DNA of 64,000 nt, taken from Laburnicola sp. R22_1 (Eukaryota > Ascomycota > Dothideomycetes > Pleosporales > Didymosphaeriaceae). Numbering within the stretch: the stretch's first letter is position 1; each line of letters starts with the position of its first letter. The translations under genes were made by a program, and so were the position numbers. Shown here piece after piece: positions 56,659-64,000 of this stretch. The notes beneath the pieces are model-generated. The model had not been told where the DNA came from, searched no databases, and worked only from the letters and a program-made list of their open reading frames with translations. The stretch spans positions 3,720,001 to 3,784,000 of the forward strand of contig JACONQ010000005.1 of NCBI GenBank assembly GCA_014281115.1. The letters run 5' to 3'.

Positions 56659-59600
56659 TCAAGGCTTCCCCAACTGCTCCTTCCGAAAAAACATAAAAAC
56701 CCCCACACAAACCACCCCCTGACACCCCAACGCCCCCCAAAACACGCCCCCACGCAACCCCACCACCCCCCCAACGCCAAATTCGGAAACACGCCCCCAG
56801 GCCCCACCCGATCCGGCGCCGTCCCCCTCGCCACCATCGTAGCCACCGACCCAATCCCCTGCGCCGCACAAAGCGTAAACCCAACATGCAACCGCGTCAT
56901 CGTCTGTAGCAAAATCATGCCGAAGCCCACGCCCTGAAGCGCGTCCAAGACGCCGAGCCAGAGCCACCATGCGCGGCCGAGGAGCGCGCCGACGGCGGGC
57001 GTGGGCGCCCATGGGAGGAAGGCGCCCATATCTGAGGTGCCCCAGAGGATTTGGGCCCAACGGGGGGCGCCGAGCCCGATGGCGAAGATGGGCAGGATCC
57101 AGCTGTGTTCGATGGAGAGGTGCTGGAAGACGGTGAAGACGGCGATCCAGACGAGGACGCCGATGGCCCAGGCTGGCACGAGCTGGGGGCTCCACAGGTA
57201 GCGCCAGTTGCGGCCGTAGGGCGCAGAGAGGAAGTAGTTCTGTATGACGACGACGACGACGACGAAGAACCAGAGGATGATTTTGCGGCGGGGTAGCGCG
57301 CGGTAGAACGAGGGGACGGTGCCGGGCGAGCTGCGATAGACGTCTGGCAGGCCGAGATACATGGCTATGCCGATGGAGGCGAGGAGAATGCCGACGGGTG
57401 TGGTCACGGCCGTGATGTAGGGGCTCGTTGCGAAGCCCGTGGGGTTCTGGCCTGAGGCGCTGAGCGCCGATAGATGAGCGCCCCAGTACCAGAGCACCGT
57501 GACGTAGAGTTGCTGCGTGCCTTGGACGACGCATGCGCGGAAGACCCATGTGTGCGTTGCGGTGCCGCCTTCTGAGCCGAAGTTTAGTGCAAAGAAGAGA
57601 GAGCCCGAGCCAGAGGCGAGAGCGTATAGGCCGGTTGCTACGTTTTGGATCCAGCCGCGAGCCGCAAGCGAGCTGCTATAGGGAGCCATACCAAGGATGA
57701 AGAAGGCCAAGCCGTAGCAGATGAAGGCGAGTGCGATGACGTAGCGCGATTGCGTGGTGCGGAAGAGCGTCCACCACATGATCGATGCAGCCAGGTAGAT
57801 GCTGGCGATGGCGTACAGTTTACTCGCAGTCTGTCCTATCTCGCCCGACAGAAGCGTGATCTGGTAGCTGTTTGCGGATAAGATCTGACCAAGAGCGATA
57901 AAAAAGGAGTAAATAGGCCAGTCGCGAATCTTGTACTGGACGAGTATCTTCAGACCGCCTGGTGGTGCACAATCGTTGCCAAGCTCAAATTCATCTTCGA
58001 TGATGGTACCCATCTGAACGGAGGCGTTGAAGCTGCCCTCTTTGCTGTTGCCGCCACTGCTGTTCGTTTCTTCAACTCGTACTGTCACATCCTTTTTCGA
58101 GGATCTTCTAACACCTAGTTTGGCATCATCGAAGCGACCGAACCAATTCTTCTCGGACTTGGCAATAAACTCTTCAATGCAAAGCTCTTCCGTCGAAGTC
58201 CGCCCATTAAGACCACCAAGGAACCTCTCAAACTGCTTGGTATAGACTCCCTGCGAGTCCGTAAAGAATGGCTCAACCTTCTGCATGCGATAATTCTTCT
58301 CCTCGCCTATGACAGATTGGAGGGTAAGAACTGAGGGTTAATTACCCAACGCTTGTGCGAAAGTGGAGGGACAGGACGTCGTCGGGCTATCGGAATAGCA
58401 ATCTGACTCCTGCGAAGTGTTCCGAGCCTCGACAGATGACAGTAAAATGTCTGAATCTTGCGAGTCCTTACGGGACATGCTCCTTGAGACAGCTGCCTGA
58501 CCGACGTTCTTTCTGAGCTCGTTGCTCGTGGAGTGCTCCTCCAATTGTTCTGTCACAGGGCTGGGAATAGGAACCAGACTAAAGTAATTGCTGCCTTCAG
58601 CAATGGGAGTATCGGAGGGCGATCTCAGCCCCGGGGTAGCATGAGGTGAAGCGACAACAGAGTTTGCGTCAGAATGAGCGGCAGAATCCAGACTGAGTGG
58701 CTCCGATCTACCGGGGCGCCGTAGGCGAGCAAGATTGATGTACAATTTTGATAGAACAGGGACAGATTGCCTAGGTTCTCCACCCATTGGAATAGTTGCT
58801 CCGCTGTTGACTCGGCTGGAGATGCGGCTACCCATGCGACTGCAAGGTCGAGTATTCGCAGGAGATACAAAAGCTGATCCTGGAGCTGAGGGCAATGGGG
58901 AGAGAATATAAGGCGTACTCGTCCCGGGTATAATAGAGATACGAGTACTGACCACCCGGGTATGCGTCTTGATGGAACCGGACTGTAACTTCTCGAGCCC
59001 CTCAATCCATTGGGCAACAGGGAATCGCTGGAGAGACGAACGAGCTCTCATCTCAGCGCGTGTTTGCTTGGAAGCAGCCATGGCAGCCTTGATGGTCCTT
59101 TGGAACTGATGCACCAGATGTTTGGTGGCTATCGATTCGATCGTGAACCACCACCCGGGCATCGGCCCAAGACCACCCGCCCGTGAGCCCACTCCAAGCG
59201 CACCCTTGCGACCAAATTCGACAGCGACTAAGCGAAAGGGTTCGTCCCGTGAAGGTATCAGAGCGAACTCGGCCCTGCTGAAGACGCAAGGTGGCAAGAC
59301 TGTGAATTCGGGCTTTGAGCATACGCGATCGGGATACATCTCCATGAGACGCTGAAGCTTAGCAGCCGCGAACTTCCCGTAGAGATCGATAACTGGTCCA
59401 ACACAAAGGAGCTGTGCCTTTAGATTTTTCTCAAGGATAGAGGGGAAGACATCGGCGATCAGATCAATGCCTTTCTGCATCGACCAGCGACCAACGAAGA
59501 CGAAGAGTTCAGCCTGATCACTTCAGTATGAGTACATATGAGGAGAACATTTAGACTTACATCAGGATCCACCTGTAGACCCGCCCATTCCTGAGCTTGC

Positions 59601-62600
59601 GTCCTCAGTATACCGTGCTGAGCTTCGGCACTGCTATCGACGGCTATAGAATCCGGCAGCTTGTCCTCGCTACTCCAGGGCGCGGTATCAGCAGGATCCG
59701 GATTAGGCAAAGAGCCGATCTTGACGAGACCCCAGAAGATAGGATACCTGGCGAAGGAGCGCTTTCCATACTTCTTGGACACCCCAACTGCACCGAAGCC
59801 GCGTTGATGAAGTCGAAGATAGCTTGCACCTGCATGCAACATGTTGAACACTTCGCCAAACTGGACATACTTGTGAACGATGTCCTTTCTGAGATTGAAG
59901 ACCCTGCAGATCTCGTCAAGATCTTCGGGGCGTTTGATGGACCACAGGCCTTGGAACTCGGCATTGTGAAGCGAAAGGCAACATCGTGGTGCTGCATTCG
60001 GTAGCATGTAAAGCGGGGCAGTGTGCCATGGTAGTCGTTGATGTGGTAGATGTCTATCTCTGGGAAGCGCTTCATCGCCTCAGCAATGCATTGGTTCCAG
60101 GCGGAGTAGTATATTGCACTTTCCATGTCATCCATACGAGCTGAATATGGCTCATTCTTGGTCTGCTCACGGAACACCGGTGCATCCAGAAGGACAAAGA
60201 TGATATTTTGGAAGCGGTGGTACTGTACGTGGATTTTATACACTTGGCCGAGGATGGTGATTTGTATAGGCTCGGCCACTTGATCACTTGGGTACTCGAT
60301 ACCACCAACGCATAGAACGACCCAGATGAGGTTCTGATGTTTGAGATTTTTGCCCATGAGCGAAGCCATGACACCCAAGGCGCCGATCTTAACTTTGAGC
60401 TCCCAATCTTCGATCTCGTATTCCATCGTGGCAATAAGAACAGTCCGGCGATAATTTTCGTCATCGATCGCGAAGCCGTCCTGTTGTTGCGCGTTTGACA
60501 AGACGGTAACTTTCGGCCTTGCATTCAAGCTGAAATTGCTAGCTTGTTTCATCGCATTGGAGAAAGTAGGTAAACCAGCCATGATGAGGGACCCCTTCTC
60601 GGAGATGCCCCGCCGGTTGAACTTAACATGGTAGAACGACTTGAGGAAGAGCCGAATAGCGAGCGCGCCTGTGCAGAGGGGAACAAGCGCGAGAAGCAGG
60701 ATAATGATAAACTGTCTCAAAGCAGACCCAATGGGTGTATGAATATCGAAGATCTCCATCGTTGACAATGAGCTTGACCCCCACATATGGCATCCCTGGA
60801 TTAGTGATATTGATCACATTCTTCCCTAGGCTGGGCGGAGGAAGCCAATCCAGAATCCCGTCGTGATCAACATCACCGTATAGCTTCGATTTATCGGGCT
60901 GCCCGTCTGGATTGATTCCCCACATGCTGAGGAGGACATTCGTTGGGTATTCGGTCATGATGTCGAAGTGCCACTGTCCAGTGCCTGTATCTTGCATATT
61001 GTCGGACAAACCAGAGTCAAATCCGTATAGGCTCCAGTCCCCAGTGACGTGCATATGTGGCCATCGGCGAGGGGTCGTGAAGTCAACGTCGCCATGCTGA
61101 ACGTGTTCCATGCTTCCTGCCATCTCGCTCCAGTAGCGAATCTCAATGTGTTCGCCCTTCCACTCTTGTTCTTTCGAACCAGACCAAGGCTGCTCAGTGA
61201 TATTATCATTGGCCGAAGTGTAGTCTTGCCACGTGCTCCAGGTCGCTCCCCAGCTGAGGGTATACTGCCACTTGTCTGCTCCGGTCGCCTTGTGGGTGAC
61301 GGAAAGCGCTCCGGTTTCTTCGTTACGATGCAAAAGAGTCGACGAGTAGTTGGCAGTCGCAGGGAATACCATCGGGTTCTCAAGTTGACCAATGCGAAAC
61401 ATGAAATGGTCTACAGCTTGAGTGTACAGGTTTGTAGTTTCTGTAGAGATGTTGTAGTGTGTAAACGTGTATTCCATCGTACCCGTTTTCGAGTATAATT
61501 TTCACGACCCATGCTGTGCCAATCTGTCCAACGTGCTGCTATTGTTTTTGTACTGGAACATTTGAGCATGTCACACTAGTGGCTTTCAACCGCGCGACTT
61601 CTCCAGTACCAGTGGTCGATCGAATGGAAAAATTGCGCTTAGCCATGTCGTAGTTCATCTCACTTGAAAAGTGCACTTCAATAGGAACAGTTTGCGGTTC
61701 ACCGTCGGGTACTCGGGACAAGAGGCGAGCATCATGCCCCGGGATCACACGGGTGATAGTCGGGTGAGGTTGGACAAATTTGTCTTTCGGTACAAAGAGC
61801 TTATAACTCCATGGCTGCATGTCGATACTGTCAAGGCAACCGTTGGGTTCGATGGAATTCTCAAGGCCCAGTCTCGCAGCTGATGTTCCGAGCGTATATT
61901 CTGCATATGGGAAGAACAAGCTCTTGATGATGGTTCCTCTAGAAAATGGAGCAATGAGCCCTTCAGTCTCATTCTGACAGTTGAATGTGTAAGTGACGGT
62001 CTTGTTGTCGTTTGAATAAATGAACCAAACACCCTGATTACCTAACTCTCCCGTTCCAGAGAAGTCTTGTACTCCCGGAAAAGCACCACGGTAGACGCGC
62101 CAGATACCAGTAGGTGAAGGCAAGCCCAGGCTGCCATGGAGATAGATGTCGTGGGTCTGTGTCGAGGAGGTTTCGAGGAAAGCGCCATCGTTCAGGACGG
62201 TGTACGATTCTCTAAGCTCGTAGTGTCGCTTGAGGATGTTGCGCAAGAAGTGAGATGGATCGCGATGATCTAGGCTAACGGAGTCATCCATGCAGCCACG
62301 GAGCGCTTTGTCAAACGGCATATCGACGTATACTTCCTGACCAAGCGTATAGCAGCCATAGAGCTGCCAAGCGCGTTGCGACGCCATTGGTGTCCGTCCG
62401 AACACATAGTCGCTGGCCTGATTCTCAAGGAAGTAGAACTCCTGCTCTTCACCCCAAAGCTGAAATGATGCACCAGGCATTAACAAGTTGGAGATGGCGA
62501 GGCCTAGAAGGTGACGCTGCGTGCCATTGGCCAGAGCTGGCCACCTGAAAATGTCTTGATTGGTCATGCCCCACAGGAATCGCGGATCAAATTCACCAGT

Positions 62601-64000
62601 GTAAGCGTTTCCCATGTCAGCATGCAAGAATAAATCATGCCATATCTCCACAAAATCGACACCCTCCAGACCGATCGCTCCGTCGAGACCGAGGAACCTA
62701 GTCATGGCGCCATAGAAGGGGTAATGGAACGCATCGCCATCTAAAGCAACAGATCCAAATTCTCGCAGGTAGTTGTTGTCATTCTTGGGATCGAGGGCTG
62801 CAACAGCCTGAGTATGATTGTCATAGTGCATGTCAGGTTGCTTGCCACGACCGATGAGCAAGGATGCGTACGGAATCTTGCTGACCACTTCCCCAACAAT
62901 AAGGAAATTGTCTTTGCCATAATTTTTTGCACATTTTCGCTGGTAGTCGGAGAACTTGGCGTGAACGTCGACCGGAGTTTGAGCCGCTTTATCCATTCGA
63001 AATCCATCTAGGCCGAGCATCGCGATTTGCATGCACGAGAAATGCATGATCTTTTCGAGCACGTCATCGCGCCATGTACGAAGACGATCCTGTACACCGG
63101 CGAATTTGGAGAGTTGGGACTCCCAGACCGGTACTTCGCCAACGCCCTTCATATCGCCATACTGCCTATAATGAGTATTCAAGCACGAAGCCTTGGGAAG
63201 TTCTTACCTGATCAAACTCGCTATCTCTGCAAGGCCTGTCCATAGCGCTCAAAACCGACTGGTTGTTTAGAGGGAAGCCATCCGCTCCCCACATGCGCGG
63301 ATAGTTGCAGGTCGCATTGAGGTTATTTCCAATGGTGAAGTCATGGTATTGTCGAGAAGACTTGTACCTTACGTCGTACTCGCTCCACTTGAAAGCCGCA
63401 GTGACATTCTCGCTGCCAACCCATTGGAGCAGGTCTCCCATGGTCCCGAGTGTGTTGTCCACGATTGCGTACATGCCCCGGCGGTGTATTTCAGATATAA
63501 GAGCTCTCCAGTCATCGATCTTACCATGGTGATGGTCAAGCAGGGTGAAGTCAAGAGCACCGAAGCCATCGCTGCTCCACGGCATATTGATGAAGGGAGT
63601 GCCAGAGAAATACACGGCCTGCGGTGGATCAGTAATGATTGATGTGCAAGGTGGATAATGGTACCTTGATCCCCATGCCCTGTATGTAGTCCTGGAGATG
63701 GAGCCAGCGAATGCCTCAGGAGCTACCAGTACCGCGAGCTGTCTTACAAGGTTGTTCATCATCCCTTTGGCATCTCCGCCAAACCGAAACTGATTGCTTG
63801 TCCACTCATGTTCAAAAGTGGTCCCGTTCGCATCATTGTTGGTAGGATCACCGTCGACAAAACGGTCTAATGTGAGGACGTAGAATGGAAACCGCCAATT
63901 CTTCGGTGAGGGATGAAACATGTGGTTTTCCCATACCCCCCAATAGTGCAGCGGATCTGCTGCAGTTTTGTTCGTGTTCAGGTTCCAACCATCGTGCGCA
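56659..64000 (-). pseudogene. AGS1: Cell-wall alpha-1,3-glucan synthase, 5'-partial and apparently broken
   Basis: Exons (minus, by plus coordinates) >64000-63748, 63691-63665, 63618-63208, 63161-59561, 59513-58346, 58306-56659. Domains in order: extracellular GH13-like amylase part (Gly-Phe-Arg-Met-Asp-Lys, Gly-Glu, Asp-His-Arg-Asp-Pro), a single membrane helix near 60700, cytoplasmic GT5-type synthase, and a C-terminal many-helix exporter part. The family makes and exports wall alpha-1,3-glucan. Lesions: in-frame TAG at 61541-61539, frame changes near 61460, 60737 and 60023, and a 1-base shift in a run of seven C at 56766-56772, behind which the usual Phe-Phe-Arg-Lys-Glu-Gln end is readable in another frame. 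The GT5 motif Glu-Pro-Phe-Gly reads Glu-Pro-Phe-Arg. Neighbouring genes have no such faults, so decay is likelier than poor sequence. The start lies beyond the window. Confidence 0.8.
57245..57267 (-). repeat. Coding (ACG)n run giving a valine stretch
   Basis: About seven ACG triplets on the plus strand read as consecutive Val codons inside a predicted helix of the glucan synthase exporter part; a trinucleotide run cannot shift the frame. Confidence 0.7.

Noticed and set aside
60715..60771. A 57-bp intron explaining the frame change near 60737
   Set aside because: It would remove a segment that is readable as conserved sequence in the two frames, so a frameshift fits better.
61512..61541. 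A 30-bp intron removing the TAG in the glucan synthase
   Set aside because: Too short for splicing, and the residue count to the next conserved block fits the family without an intron.

Overview
The window is nuclear DNA of a filamentous ascomycete (Pezizomycotina; Dothideomycetes is plausible, but that is inference). The evidence is short GT..AG introns of about 40-80 bp, fungal-specific families (cell-wall alpha-1,3-glucan synthase, Zn2Cys6 regulator, fungal rhodopsin-fold receptor, thaumatin-like protein), and an AT-rich block of transposons decayed in the manner of repeat-induced point mutation (RIP). No tRNA, rRNA, CRISPR array or bacterial-type operon was seen.

Bases 1 to about 14,650 are an AT-rich compartment with no intact gene. 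It holds the 3' end of a pogo-like DNA transposon (1-230), a 350-bp repeat (241-595), a complete pogo-like relic on the minus strand (699-2569), a Ty1/copia-type LTR retrotransposon with 287-bp LTRs (2786-10299) carrying a later 200-bp insertion (7845-8044), an unidentified coding relic (10300-11090), a fold-back structure with arms of about 585 bp (11117-12627), and a complete pogo-like relic on the plus strand (12821-14649). Its last base is essentially the border with ordinary gene DNA.

From 14,652 to 64,000 the sequence is gene-rich. In order: a small secreted protein (-), an unknown coiled-coil protein, a PP2C phosphatase, importin beta-1, an Arl3/ARFRP1-type GTPase, an NSUN5/Rcm1-type rRNA methyltransferase, an SRA-YDG protein with a long disordered tail, a thaumatin-like protein, a GH2 beta-mannosidase, a nearly perfect pogo-like transposon (39945-41734), a Zn2Cys6 regulator, a Scs7-type fatty acid 2-hydroxylase, an RBM39-type splicing factor, a seven-helix fungal rhodopsin-fold protein and, on the minus strand and running off the right edge, an alpha-1,3-glucan synthase gene that looks broken.

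Most genes are housekeeping functions in nuclear transport, Golgi traffic, ribosome modification, splicing and sphingolipid hydroxylation; they do not form a pathway cluster. Possible links are inference: the SRA protein belongs to a family that reads methylated DNA and lies in a genome that shows RIP, and the thaumatin-like protein, beta-mannosidase and glucan synthase all concern cell-wall polysaccharide.

The most notable observations are: all four pogo-like elements, with unrelated terminal repeats, carry paired sub-repeats exactly 17 bp apart; one element keeps 84-bp identical termini and an unshifted frame but has eight transition-type stop codons; the glucan synthase has a nonsense codon plus four frameshifts; and the GPI-anchor tail of the thaumatin-like protein has been put out of frame by a pentanucleotide repeat.
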